The notes below the pieces were generated by a model, which worked only from the letters and a program-made list of their open reading frames with translations, was not told the DNA's origin and made no database searches. Position numbers and translations under genes: made by a program. Below are positions 1-12,236 of a DNA stretch of 64,000 nucleotides, piece after piece (the stretch's first letter is position 1; every line of letters starts with the position of its first letter). The stretch comes from Novakomyces olei (lineage: Eukaryota > Ascomycota > Novakomycetes > Novakomycetales > Novakomycetaceae), in NCBI GenBank assembly GCA_016906335.1, contig JADEYG010000004.1, positions 1,401,001 through 1,465,000 on the forward strand. The letters are read 5' to 3'.

Positions 1-1
1 G

Positions 2-3000
2 ACCGAATTGAGTTCGTTGCAGTCTGCATTGAATAAGTCTCGCCCTGCTAGAACACTCGCCAACCAGTCTAAGAAGTCGTTTAATTCATCGACGAGCGCA
101 TTGAGTCCACTTCATTCCGCATTAAATAGGTCAAGCTCTGCTACAACACTCGCTGACCAGTCTAAGAAGTCGTTTAATTCATCGACGAGCGCTTTGAGTC
201 CGCTGCAATTTGCATTAAATAGGTCAAGCGAGTCGTTTAATTCTTCACAGACAGGATTGAGTCCGTTGCAGTCTGCATTGAATAAGTCAAGCCCTGCTAG
301 AACACTCGCCGACCAATCTAAGAAGTCGTTTAATTCATCGACGAGCGCATTGAGTCCACTTCATTCTGCATTAAATAGGTCAAGCTCTGCTACAACACTC
401 GCCGACCAGTCGAAGAAGTCGTTTAATTCATCTACGAGTGCGTTGAGTCCGTTGCAGTCTGCATTGAATAAGTCTCGCCCTGCTACAACACTCGCCGACC
501 AATCTAAGAAGTCGTTTAATTCATCGACGAGCGCATTGAGTCCACTTCATTCCGCATTAAATAGGTCAAGCTCTGCTACAACACTCGCTGACCAGTCTAA
601 GAAGTCGTTTAATTCATCGACGAGCGCATTGAGTCCGTTGCAGTCTGCATTGAATAAGTCACGCGAGTCGTTAAAATCTTCACAGACAGGATTGAGTTCG
701 TTGCAGTCTGCATTGAATAAGTCTCGCCCTGCTACAACACTCGCCGACCAATCTAAGAAGTCGTTTAATTCATCGACGAGCGCATTGAGTCCACTTCATT
801 CCGCATTAAATAGGTCAAGCTCTCTACAACACTCGCTGACCAGTCTAAGAAGTCGTTTAATTCATCGACGAGCGCTTTGAGTCCGCTGCAATTTGCATTA
901 AATAGGTCAAGCGAGTCGTTTAATTCTTCACAGACAGGATTGAGTCCGTTGCAGTCTGCATTGAATAAGTCAAGCCCTGCTAGAACACTCGCCGACCAAT
1001 CTAAGAAGTCGTTTAATTCATCGACGAGCGCATTGAGTCCACTTCATTCTGCATTAAATAGGTCAAGCTCTGCTACAACACTCGCCGACCAGTCGAAGAA
1101 GTCGTTTAATTCATCTACGAGTGCGTTGAGTCCGTTGCAGTCTGCATTGAATAAGTCTCGCCCTGCTACAACACTCGCCGACCAATCTAAGAAGTCGTTT
1201 AATTCATCGACGAGCGCATTGAGTCCACTTCATTCCGCATTAAATAGGTCAAGCTCTGCTACAACACTCGCTGACCAGTCTAAGAAGTCGTTTAATTCAT
1301 CGACGAGCGCATTGAGTCCGTTGCAGTCTGCATTGAATAAGTCACGCGAGTCGTTAAAATCTTCACAGACAGGATTGAGTTCGTTGCAGTCTGCATTGAA
1401 TAAGTCTCGCCCTGCTACAACACTCGCCGACCAATCTAAGAAGTCGTTTAATTCATCGACGAGCGCATTGAGTCCACTTCATTCCGCATTAAATAGGTCA
1501 AGCTCTGCTACAACACTCGCTGACCAGTCTAAGAAGTCGTTTAATTCATCGACGAGCGCATTGAGTCCGTTGCAGTCTGCATTGAATAAGTCACGCGAGT
1601 CGTTAAAATCTTCACAGACAGGATTGAGTTCGTTGCAGTCTGCATTGAATAAGTCTCGCCCTGCTACAACACTCGCCGACCAATCTAAGAAGTCGTTTAA
1701 TTCATCGACGAGCGCATTGAGTCCACTTCATTCTGCATTAAATAGGTCAAGCTCTGCTACAACACTCGCCGACCAGTCGAAGAAGTCGTTTAATTCATCT
1801 ACGAGTGCGTTGAGTCCGTTGCAGTCTGCATTGAATAAGTCTCGCCCTGCTACAACACTCGCCGACCAATCTAAGAAGTCGTTTAATTCATCGACGAGCG
1901 CATTGAGTCCGATGCAATCAGCATTGAATAAGTCAAGCCCTGCTACAACACTCGCCAACCAGTCTAAGAAGTCGTTTAATTCATCGACGAGTGCGTTGAG
2001 TCCGCTGCAATTTGCATTAAATAGGTCAAGCGAGTCGTTTAATTCTTCACAGACAGGATTGAGTCCGTTGCAGTCTGCATTGAATAAGTCAAGCCCTGCT
2101 AGAACACTCGCCAACCAGTCTAAGAAGTCGTTTAATTCATCGACGAGCGCATTGAGTCCGATGCAATCTGCATTAAATAAGTCAAGCCCTGCTACAACAC
2201 TCGCCAACCAGTCTAAGAAGTCGTTTAATTCATCGACGAGTGCGTTGAGTTCGATTCTATCTGCATTTAATAAGTCAAGCGAGCCGTTTAATTCTTCACA
2301 GACAGAATTGAGTCCGTTGCAGTCTGCATTTAATAAGTCAAGCGAGCCGTTTAATTCTTCACAGACCGAATTGAGTTCGTTGCAGTCTGCATTGAATAAG
2401 TCTCGCCCTGCTAGAACACTCGCCAACCAGTCTAAGAAGTCGTTTAATTCATCGACGAGCGCATTGAGTCCACTTCATTCCGCATTAAATAGGTCAAGCT
2501 CTGCTACAACACTCGCTGACCAGTCTAAGAAGTCGTTTAATTCATCGACGAGCGCTTTGAGTCCGCTGCAATTTGCATTAAATAGGTCAAGCGAGTCGTT
2601 TAATTCTTCACAGACAGGATTGAGTCCGTTGCAGTCTGCATTGAATAAGTCAAGCCCTGCTAGAACACTCGCCAACCAGTCTAAGAAGTCGTTTAATTCA
2701 TCGACGAGCGCATTGAGTCCGATGCAATCTGCATTAAATAAGTCAAGCCCTGCTACAACACTCGCCAACCAGTCTAAGAAGTCGTTTAATTCATCGACGA
2801 GTGCGTTGAGTTCGATTCTATCTGCATTTAATAAGTCAAGCGAGCCGTTTAATTCTTCACAGACAGAATTGAGTCCGTTGCAGTCTGCATTTAATAAGTC
2901 AAGCGAGCCGTTTAATTCTTCACAGACCGAATTGAGTCCGATGCAATCAGCATTGAATAAGTCAATCTCTGTTACATCAGTCGCCGACCGGTCTAAGAAG

Positions 3001-5265
3001 TCGTTTAATTCATCGACGAGTGCGTTGAGTTCGATTCTATCTGCATTTAATAAGTCAAGCGAGCCGTTTAATTCTTCACAGACAGAATTGAGTCCGTTGC
3101 AGTCTGCATTTAATAAGTCAAGCGAGCCGTTTAATTCTTCACAGACCGAATTGAGTCCGATGCAATCAGCATTGAATAAGTCAATCTCTGTTACATCAGT
3201 CGCCGACCGGTCTAAGAAGTCGTTTAATTCATCGACGAGTGCGTTGAGTTCGATTCTATCTGCATTTAATAAGTCAAGCGAGCCGTTTAATTCTTCACAG
3301 ACAGAATTGAGTCCGATGCAATCAGCATTGAATAAGTCAAGCCCTGCTACAACACTCGCCAACCAGTCTAAGAAGTCGTTTAATTCATCGACGAGTGCGT
3401 TGAGTCCGCTGCAATTTGCATTAAATAGGTCAAGCGAGTCGTTTAATTCTTCACAGACAGGATTGAGTCCGTTGCAGTCTGCATTGAATAAGTCAAGCCC
3501 TGCTACATCAGTCGCCGACCGGTCTAAGAAGTCGTTTAATTCATCGACGAGTGCGTTGAGTTCGATTCTATCTGCATTTAATAAGTCAAGCGAGCCGTTT
3601 AATTCTTCACAGACAGAATTGAGTCCGTTGCAGTCTGCATTTAATAAGTCAAGCGAGCCGTTTAATTCTTCACAGACCGAATTGAGTCCGATGCAATCAG
3701 CATTGAATAAGTCAATCTCTGTTACATCAGTCGCCGACCGGTCTAAGAAGTCGTTTAATTCATCGACGAGTGCGTTGAGTTCGATTCTATCTGCATTTAA
3801 TAAGTCAAGCGAGCCGTTTAATTCTTCACAGACAGAATTGAGTCCGATGCAATCAGCATTGAATAAGTCAAGCCCTGCTACAACACTCGCCAACCAGTCT
3901 AAGAAGTCGTTTAATTCATCGACGAGTGCGTTGAGTCCGCTGCAATTTGCATTAAATAAGTCAAGCGAGCCGTTTAATTCTTCACAGACAGAATTGAGTC
4001 CGTTGCAGTCTGCATTTAATAAGTCAAGCGAGCCGTTTAATTCTTCACAGACCGAATTGAGTCCGATGCAATCAGCATTGAATAAGTCAATCTCTGTTAC
4101 ATCAGTCGCCGACCGGTCTAAGAAGTCGTTTAATTCATCGACGAGTGCGTTGAGTTCGATTCTATCTGCATTTAATAAGTCAAGCGAGCCGTTTAATTCT
4201 TCACAGACAGAATTGAGTCCGATGCAATCAGCATTGAATAAGTCAAGCCCTGCTACAACACTCGCCAACCAGTCTAGAAGTCGTTTAATTCATCGACGAG
4301 TGCGTTGAGTCCGCTGCAATTTGCATTAAATAGGTCAAGCGAGTCGTTTAATTCTTCACAGACAGGATTGAGTCCGTTGCAGTCTGCATTGAATAAGTCA
4401 AGCCCTGCTACAACACTCGCCAACCAGTCTAAGAAGTCGTTTAATTCATCGACGAGCGCATTGAGTCCGATGCAATCTGCATTAAATAAGTTAAGCTCTG
4501 TTACATCAGTCGCCGACCGGTCTAAGAAGTCGTTTAATTCATCGACGAGTGTGTTGAGTCCGCTGCAATTTGCATTAAATAGGTCAAGCGAGTCGTTTAA
4601 TTCTTCACAGACAGGATTGAGTCCGTTGCAGTCTGCATTGAATGAGCCGTTTAATTCTTCACAGACAGAATTGAGTCCGATGCAATCTGCATTAAATAGG
4701 TCAAGCGAGTCATTGAATTCTTCACAGACAGAATTGAGTCCGTTGCAGTCTGCATTGAATAAGGCACGCGAGTCATTAAATTCTTCACAGACAGGATTGA
4801 GTCCGTTGCAGTCTGCATTGAATAAGGCACGCGAGTCTTTAAATTCTTCACAGACAGGATTGAGTCCGTTGCAGTCTGCATTGAATAAGTCAAGCCCTGC
4901 TACAACACTCGCCGACCAATCTAAGAAGTCGTTTAATTCATCGACGAGCGCATTGAGTTCGATTCTATCTGCATTTAATAAGTCAAGCGAGCCGTTTAAT
5001 TCTTCACAGACAGGATTTAGTCCTATGCAATCAGCATTGATTAAGTCAAGCCCTTCTACATTACTCGCCGGCCGGTCTAGGAAGTCGTTTAATTCATCTA
5101 CGAGTGCGTTGAGTCCGCTGCAATCTGCATTGAATAGGTCAAGCTTAGCAATAAATCTCGCGGACCCGTCTAAGAAGTCGTTTTTTTCTTCGCACAGAGG
5201 AATGAATCAGATGAATTCTGCATTGAATAAGTCAATCTCTGCAATAATTTCATCCGATCAGTCTA
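2..5265 (+). repeat. Coding tandem array of mixed 93-bp and 63-bp modules
   Basis: The array mixes two in-frame units. The 93-bp unit (31 residues) holds the core FNSS-TSALSPLQSALNKS plus an extra block such as PATTLADQSKKS. The 63-bp unit (21 residues) holds FNSSQTELSPLQSAFNKSSEP and lacks that block. Higher-order blocks of several units recur almost verbatim (for example around 180-880 and 880-1560, and again around 2750-3250 and 3500-3800), as expected from unequal crossing-over. Units near 4620-4880 and after 5000 are more diverged, so the array decays towards its 3' side. Confidence 0.9.
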
Positions 5266-8200
5266 AAACGCTTACCGTTGTTTATGAAGGTCCGCTCAAT
5301 GGATCGAGTGTCGGCTATTTGTCTCAAAGATTTTCTAAGGTCTCGAGCTCTGCATCGAGCAAGACTCCCGTCGCTACACTGTCGAGTTTCTCTGGAGCGA
5401 AAAACAACAAGCCATTACAGAAGAAGTCTAAGCCTATGGCAAAGTCTACTCCTCTGAACCCTCCATCTAAATCGAAGTCTACGTCTAAATCCAAGGAGTC
5501 TTCAAACAGATTATTGACGATGACTTATACGGACGATAAGGACTTGTCAAAAAACATCAGTCTGGCAACTCCTTCATCCATGCTCAGTTCCGAGTCTATT
5601 TGTGGGTCGAGGAAAGAGAATAGAACTACTTCATCTCTAGCAGCAAGCACTTCGTTAGCATCAAGAAAAGATATGGAGGGTTCAGTCAATCTGACAAACG
5701 AATCATCTGAAAAAACTTCTATTCAAATTTTATTTAACAACTACGGATCTAAAGGCTTTGCTAGTCTGGATTCATCAATTTCCTATTCTGCTATTCTTCC
5801 TAAAAAAGACCCGAAACCAGAGGCCCCCTCTAGAACTCTTGGTTTTAGTGTTTTTGTTGCTTCTACCCTTAGTACCTCTAAGACTTCAAGTACTTTTAGT
5901 ATCACCTCAAGCACTTCTATGACCTCAAGCACTTCTAGGACTTCAAGTTCGTCTAAGACGTCGAGTACTTCTGGTAATTATAGTACTTCTAGGTCTTCAA
6001 GTACTTCTAAGACTTCAAGTACTCCTATGACTTCAAGTACTCCTAGTACTTCTAGGTCTTCTAGTACTTCTAGTACTTCTAAGTCTTCAAGTACTTCTAA
6101 GACTTCTAAGACTTCAAGTTCTTCTAAAACTTCTAGTACTTCTATGACTTCAAGTACTCCTAGTACTTCTAAGACTTCAAGTTCTTCTAAAACTTCTAGT
6201 ACTTCTATGACTTCAAGTACTCCTAGTACATCTAGTACTCCTAGTACTTCTAGTACTTCAAGTACTTCTATGACCTCAAGCACTTCTAGGACTTTAAGTA
6301 CTTCTGGTACTTCTAGGTCTTCAAGTACTTCTAAGACTTCAAGTACTTCTAAGACTTCTAAGACTTCAAGTACTTCTATGACTTCAAGTTCTTCTAAGAC
6401 TTCTAGTACTTCTATGACCTCAAGCACTTCTAGTACTTCTAGTACTTCTAAGTCTTCAAGGACTTCTATGACTTCAAATACTCCTAGGTCTTCTAGTACT
6501 TCTAGTACTTCAAGTACTTCTATGTCTTTAAGTACTCCTAGTACTTCTAATACTTCTACGACCTCAAGCACTTCTAGTACTTCTAGTACTTCTAAGTCTT
6601 CAAGCACTTCTATGACTTCAAATACTCCTAGGTCTTCTAGGTCTTCAAGTACTTCTAAGACTTCAAGTACTTCTAAGACTTCTAAGATTTCAAGTACTTC
6701 TATGACCTCAAGCACTTCTAGTACTTCTTTGTCCTCAAGTACTCCTAGTACTTCAAGTATTTCTATGACCTCAAGCACTTCTAGTACTTCTAGTACTTCT
6801 AAGTCTTCAAGCACTTCTATGACTTCAAATACTCCTAGGTCTTCTAGTACTTCTAGTACTTCAAGTACTTCAAGTACTTCTATGACCTCAAGCACTTCTA
6901 GGACTTTAAGTACTTCTAAGTCTTCTAAGACTTCAAGTTCTTCTAAAACTTCTAGTACTTCTATGACTTCAAGTACTTCTAGTACTTCTAGTACTTCAAG
7001 TACTTCAAGTACTTCTATGACTTCAAGTACTCCTAGTACTTCTAGTACTTCTTTGACCTCAAGCACTTCTAGGACTTTAAGTACTTCTAAGACTTCAAGT
7101 TTTTCTAGTTCTTCTAGTACTTCTAGTATCTCTAATATTTTTGCGCCTCATACATCCTCCGGCAGTGGTCGTAAGAGCGCACGCTCAGGGCTGACAAACC
7201 CTCTTTATGCGCCTTTAGAGTTACGTTCAATAGAATCTATGTTTTACGAGAAAGATTGTTGGACTAGTCTAGAAAAGGAGCCATACCAGCAAGTCCTGTC
7301 TTCATTTTCAAACACGACAACCCGTGAAAGGGCTAGAGACAAATTGTTTTGTCCAAAGGCATCGTCTCTACTGGTAACCAGGATAGTAGACAAATACCCG
7401 TTTGTCAGCACCAGATTTACCGATGACTTCGTGGACATTAAAGTCAACGAACTGGTTAAAAAAGCTCAAGGACATTACTGTCAAAGTGATCCTTGTTTTA
7501 ATAAGCACCACGAATCAGCAGCCAGTTTTATTAAGGACTATGAGAAAACGAAGGGATTCTTTAAACCCGATTCATACTACTATGAAGCGCAAGCAGGCCA
7601 TTTGTATTTTAGTATTCCTGAATTCAAATTATCAGTTTCTGTTTCTAGCGAACTGATTCTAGAGTATTTAAATGGTTGCCAAGAAACATCAAGATGGAGC
7701 GTGAGCGAGATGATTCGTATTAATCGTCTGGTGCATTTTGATATTAGGCGAATTGTTACTAAGGCAAACAAGAGGCTTCGTGAAGAAAACTACTTGGTGA
7801 TGATTCAAATAGACTACGTTTATTTTCAATACTGGAATGAATCTCAGTTTAAAGAGGCATCAACAGATTCGCTTGAATTTACTGATGACTACCGAGAATT
7901 TTACACTAGGTTACAGCACATTGAAACAATTGGCGAGTATAAGCAATACCAAATGAAATGTATTGATATTGATGATAGGAAAAACTTAATTATCACACCC
8001 TTTATTGAAGCACAGAAAGTCTGCGGTCCGTGGGAAGAAGAATTTCCTGAATTAAAAGAATTGTTTTTTAAAAAGTTTGGCTCGTGGCTGTTCAACTTAA
8101 CTTTAGCTCTAAACGAGCCGGGTAAAGATGAACTTTGGCGAAAAGCGACGGAGGATTCAAATCTTGATGCAAACATTTATATGCACGGACTGTTTGTACG

Positions 8201-8522
8201 GTCGACCTGCAAAGTTTTCGAATTACTCTTAGAACTTAATCGTGAGCTCCGACCTTATTTCATATCGCAGACGTCAGTAACGGATCTGGTGACGAATGTT
8301 GTCTTAGACACGATTCTTGCAGTAAATACTCTTTTAGCTGACTCCGGCAGCAGACATTTTGTACAGCTCATGTATTTGGGAGTTATTACCCAGTCATGTG
8401 GAAGCGGCAGGTCTATTTATCCGGATTGGGTCGCTCTCAGTCAACCAAACGTCTTCCATGGTCTCGAGTCTTTTGTGGAATTCTGCTTTATGAAATGTAC
8501 ACGGCATTACAATTTGCTTTGA
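2..8522 (+). CDS. Giant modular-repeat protein, 3' part, unknown function
   Basis: The frame is open from the window edge, so the N-terminus lies outside. The protein has three parts. First come about 1,750 residues of Ser/Asn-rich modules (up to about 5265), with motifs such as FNSSTSALSPLQSALNKS and SQTELSPMQSALNKS. A Ser/Thr-rich low-complexity block follows (about 5870-7130). The last 450 or so residues (about 7140-8522) are of mixed composition, rich in aromatic and charged residues, and look globular. I do not recognise this last domain. Two one-base deletions, near 823 (GCT reduced to CT) and near 4275 (TAAGAAG reduced to TAGAAG), split the frame into 2-880, 877-4308 and 4305-8522; each neighbouring repeat unit has the extra base. 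They may be real or may be sequencing errors in a long repeat. The composition suggests a wall or surface protein, or an intrinsically disordered scaffold. No signal peptide or GPI signal is visible, and the C-terminus is not hydrophobic. Confidence 0.7.
5870..7130 (+). repeat. Ser/Thr-rich low-complexity coding tract
   Basis: This is a run of AGTACTTCT-type codons encoding TSSTS, TSKTS, TSMTSS and TPSTS words inside the giant protein frame. The period is about 9-15 bp with frequent variants. It would be heavily O-glycosylated if the protein enters the secretory path, but no signal peptide can be checked here. The opposite strand stays open as a Leu-Glu-Val repeat only because the codons are repetitive. 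Confidence 0.85.
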
Positions 8523-9136
8523 ATGCGAGATTGATATATGTACAATTAAAAAGCATGTAAAAATATGGGAGAAGATATACAAAGCTGGACACGGCGATTA
8601 CGGATGAAGGAGAGGAGGATTTTTGTCACAATATGCTGGATTAGACTAGATTAAATAAATCATTAAATATTAATAGCAAACAGTAAAAGAAATTTTAATA
8701 AAACATCCGTCCATTGCAAACTTTTTGCAGATTTTTAGGCAACTTCACCAAGTCAAGATAGGCATCTTTAGAAGACATAAGTCTGTCATCGTTATTGCCT
8801 TTCTTGTTTCGCCGACAAATCCGTTTCGAAAGCAACTTTACATAATCTCGAAAGCATGGGTCGGAGAGCTGCACAGGTCTCGCAAAAAATCTACTGAAAT
8901 TTAGATCAAGTCAAGATTTGATAGGGTTAGGGTTAAGGTGAACCGAATCGGCATCTTATCTGGACAAGATTCTTATTATATTTGTCGGGATATAGTTCGT
9001 CTAGTCATAGCAATAGTAAGCCAGAATAAGTTAGGGTTAGGGTTAGTTACATAACCCTAACACTAACTGTTATAAATGCTGGCAGAAATAATCTTTAATA
9101 TATCTTTTCACAAAACAAGAAGCATTCTATGCAATA
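8523..9136. other. Spacer with telomere-like TTAGGG motifs
   Basis: No convincing coding sequence. Short interstitial runs of TTAGGG occur near 8926-8937 and 9029-9050, and a reverse CCCTAA motif near 9054. The last part (about 9068-9136) may be the end of the 5' LTR of the following copia element, but its start could not be placed. Confidence 0.5.
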
Positions 9137-9147
9137 GGTTATGAGCC
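9137..9147 (+). other. Copia primer-binding-like site
   Basis: The site GGTTATGAGCC matches the one in element G (57149-57159, minus strand) exactly. It resembles the initiator-tRNA-half site used by copia-type elements. Confidence 0.5.
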
Positions 9148-9663
9148 TGGCTGACTAGAAAACGAAGAGTTGAATCGAAAACCTTTTTTCTAACTGTGTG
9201 CTTCTTAAAAACAATTACAACTTTCCTATAAAGCTCTGTAAGAAAAGATCAAAGCAATATGTCTGGATCGACCGCGATGCAACCGACGCATCCCTCGTCC
9301 AATGAAGGGCTGCAAGTTCAAGCCCCGTCAGCAAAGATCTCCATTCAAAAGCTGAGAGGGGCCGAAAACTACGACATTTGGGCTCAACACATGAAAGCCC
9401 AACTGAACGGCCTAGGCCTATTTGGCTACGTTACCGGACGAAATAAGGAACCTGAAAGAAAAGGCCTTAAGAAAGAACCGGAAACAAAGACAATAGATGA
9501 CAACGAGTCAATATTGTCAGACGACGACTTCGAGGAGGGAAACGAAGAGCTTAACATTTGGAAGCGAAATTCGTCCCTCGCTCTCTGTCACATTCTGGGA
9601 AACATTTCCTTGGAAATCAACCGAAGAGTCAAAAGACTCAACAGCGCAAAGGAAGTCTGGAGA

Positions 9664-10191
9664 TGTAATGAACCACTTAGGGTTAGTTAGGGTTAGGGTT
9701 ATAGATATAGTTTAGGGTTATGGTTAGGGTTTACCCCACCTAGGATCCCTACCTAGGGTCCCTTCCTAGGATCCCTACCTAGGATCCCTACCTAGGATCC
9801 CTTCCTAGGATCCATTCCTAGGATCCCCTCTTCATTACTTACCTTTTTCCCCTCTTTTATTTCGTCTATACACTTCCGCGCGTTTATTTACTTTGCGCTA
9901 TTTATTTGTTTACTTCTTTCCGTTTCCGGCGCAGCCCCTTCGCAGCGTGCTGCGCCTTTCTCCTCCGTCCGTAGCTTATAAATAGCGCCGTGGTGAGCCC
10001 AGCTCCCCACGGGTTAATCTATTCTATATAATTTCTATTCTATTTTCTATCTATTTATTTTCTATTCTATTCAATTTCTCTATTTAATTTTCTAATATAT
10101 TTTCTAATATATTTTCTAATATATTTTCTTTTACTTTCAGACGCCTACGTTTCGCTCCGCCTTTCTTCCCTCCTTTTCCCCTTTCGTCACA
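9664..10191 (+). mobile_element. Solo LTR of gypsy family A
   Basis: The 528-bp LTR starts TGTAATGAACC and ends TTCGTCACA, and is flanked by a perfect 5-bp target duplication GGAGA (9659-9663 and 10192-10196). It holds telomere-like TTAGGG words near its start, several 13-bp CCTAGGATCCCTT-type repeats, a TATAAATA box and a hairpin. It matches the two LTRs of element A at 13216 and 26237. A solo LTR is the expected product of recombination between the two LTRs of a full element. Confidence 0.92.
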
Positions 10192-10718
10192 GGAGACTCC
10201 TTAAGCGCGAGTACGCCAGAGCAGGTTTTTCATACATAGGAACCTGCTACTCGAACTTTTTCAACTTCAAGCTTGGAAACGAAGGAGGACAAACTCCAGA
10301 AGACTACTGTCGAAAATTCGTCGACCTACTGGAATCCTACCAAGTTGGAGGAGAACAAGTCGGAATGTTTACTCAGATATTTACCTTTTTCTCTGGAATA
10401 GAGAGAGACTATGAGCAGTTCGTGCAAATTCAGAAGGACACGTACGACGTCCAGAAACCCGTCGATCTCGAAACCATGATCGAACGGTTCCTAAACCACA
10501 GCAGGGGAAGAGCAAATGAGTACCCGATAGCTCTGGTCACCGATCGAAACGGTGGACCGAAAGGTAAAGTGCGCTGCTCGTTCTGCAAAAAGCCAGGCCA
10601 CACAGAGAACGCCTGCTGGAGAAAGCATCCTGAAAAGAGGCCTAGTCGCGAGAACAAACAGATCGAGCGGACAAAGACTTTTCTTGCTACGGCCCATGTC
10701 TCTACCTTGGACGTGTGG

Positions 10719-11088
10719 TGTTATGTTGCTACCTAGCACGCCTGCTTAGGTAGATTCGGACGTAGACTCTTAACTGCTCGTAGTAATAAACGCTTTTGTT
10801 ACTATAAGCTTCTGCCAGTCGTACGCGGCTGGCTACAGCAGGGGACTCCAGATGGAAGTTAACTCTTCCAACAAAGTTGATGAACCGTAAAGTTATAAAG
10901 GAGAGAAGCCCCTTTATATCCTTTACGGGCTACGTACTCACTAATCTCACTAACTAAAATAACTCAAAAACTATCTCGAAAAGGAACTAAGAGGCTAAGC
11001 CTCAACAAGTAAGCTAAACTACTTTACTCGGTGCAAGTTCTGTGCAAGATGCACTGTACTTGCACCATGTCAGGTGCAAACCATGACA
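10719..11088 (-). repeat. 3' LTR of element H
   Basis: In the element's sense it starts TGTCATGGTTTGC and ends CAACATAACA, about 370 bp. On the minus strand a TATAAAGG box lies about 30 bp before the 3' arm of a hairpin (about 10887-10931), the same layout as in A, B and J. A purine-rich tract GGAGGGGAGTGA immediately precedes the LTR, as expected for plus-strand priming. Confidence 0.75.
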
Positions 11089-11100
11089 TCACTCCCCTCC

Positions 11101-12154
11101 TTAAGCTCCAATAAGGCTTGCGATTTCCCTAATCCTCGCAACGTATAGATAGAACGTCTTCCTTTCGCGCAAGTAGTTATCCATCCGGGTGATGGAACTT
11201 CTCAACTCTGCGCGGTAGGCGGCCAATTCCTCCCCAGGGGCACCTCGTAATGTATTGGCCTCCCATTTCACTAACTCGGGTAGGCGCGCATCGAACGTAA
11301 AGATTTCATACCCCGTCAAAAACGCATTCTCCACTGTGAGAACTGCGTGTAACGTTCCAGCAGGGAATTTGAATACAGTCCCAGGCCTCACGATGGCCAC
11401 TTTGACCTCCTCCAAATGCTCCAAGGCCTCCACCAGTAGTGGGTCACCAGCCTTTCGATGGAAACGTGCAAAATAGTTTAAATTGCTTTCCGTTGGGTCC
11501 CAACAAACGACCACTTTTGTTCCCAGGACTCCCACAACCACTTGTCCGAACAGGACGGGGTCCATATGGACGTCGGTGAGCGCCCCTTTTGGCGTAATCG
11601 CACCGCTCTATCCCACGTCGCTCGTAGTGTAACGCTTCAGCGCGTCTAACACTCTTGGCCCACAGGCGTCCAGGCCATTTGGCGCTTCCATAAATAAATC
11701 GTAAACCGAATACCCCTCGCCTTCACCATTAACTAGCGCTCCCTTGACGCTGTCAGCGTCGATCTCGTCGTCTCGAAGACGGACACGGGCATCAGTAATG
11801 AAAAGGAGCAGTTTGCTCAGACAGATCGCGGAACACATGAATCCAGTTTGGTCGTATATCGAACGACTCACTGATGTCCTCGGTCAACGGGGCCAGAACC
11901 GGAGCGTCTAGGTGTATGAGCTTCCGAAAGACTGTTTTACCCAGCTCGCAGCTTGCCAGGTTTTCGGTTTTGATCGCCCATTCCTTAGATATCGCTTCCA
12001 GTGCCGTGGCGTTCCCGTGCACTTGTATTCCATGCCTTTTCAACTCCTGCATCCGGTGATAACGCACCGGGCATAATTCGCAGGCGAACGGCCCAGAATT
12101 GTTCGGGCGTCGACGGCTTGTCGTCGACCTATCTCCCTCCTCACTGCGCGGCAT
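11101..12154 (-). pseudogene. Accessory gene of element H: C2H2 finger plus JmjC-like domain
   Basis: On the same strand as pol, between the chromodomain end and the 3' LTR. The probable start is ATG at 12154 (MPRSEEGDRS). Near the N-terminus is one classical C2H2 finger, C-x2-C-x12-H-x4-H (CELCPVRYHRMQELKRH). The C-terminal part looks like a JmjC/cupin fold: an HxD motif (HMDP, at 11560-11568), then LGTKVVVCW, then PAGTLHAV with a second His about 74 residues after HxD, and a hydrophobic strand FLTGYEIF. Known JmjC proteins use such His/Asp/His sets to bind Fe(II) for 2-oxoglutarate-dependent hydroxylation or demethylation. It is not one continuous frame now (about two breaks, or unrecognised introns). 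A TATA-rich stretch upstream suggests its own promoter. It could alternatively be an independent host gene caught between element pieces. Confidence 0.55.
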
Positions 12155-12236
12155 GATCCTTCGCAGCAGTCGGTTTGTCTCGTTTAATTGCACTGATGTT
12201 GCAAGTTGTGTGTGTGTGTGCAAATTTTTTCACTCG

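Larger units (their letters stand above)
9137..10718 (+). mobile_element. Copia-type LTR element K, 5' fragment (fossil)
   Basis: A primer-binding-like site GGTTATGAGCC at 9137-9147 is followed by a leader and a copia-type gag region from 9259. Gag shows a UBN2-like start (SIQKLRGAENYDIWAQHM) and later a CCHC zinc knuckle (CSFCKKPGHTENAC, near 10575-10620). The element stops at the boundary with the LTR of element H at 10719, about where the protease would begin. A family-A solo LTR sits inside gag. It is broken: interrupted by the solo LTR and missing everything after gag. Confidence 0.8.

Noticed and set aside
2-5265. CRISPR-like array
   Set aside because: The units are in-frame protein modules without unique spacers, in a eukaryotic genome.
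5978-7066. Minus-strand frame of 362 residues made of LEV/LEVIEVLEDL repeats
   Set aside because: It is the reverse of the Ser/Thr-rich tract of the plus-strand gene; a simple repeat without stops is expected to be open on both strands.
8926-9060. True chromosome end
   Set aside because: The telomere-like words are short, in mixed orientation and followed by 55 kb of sequence, so they are interstitial.
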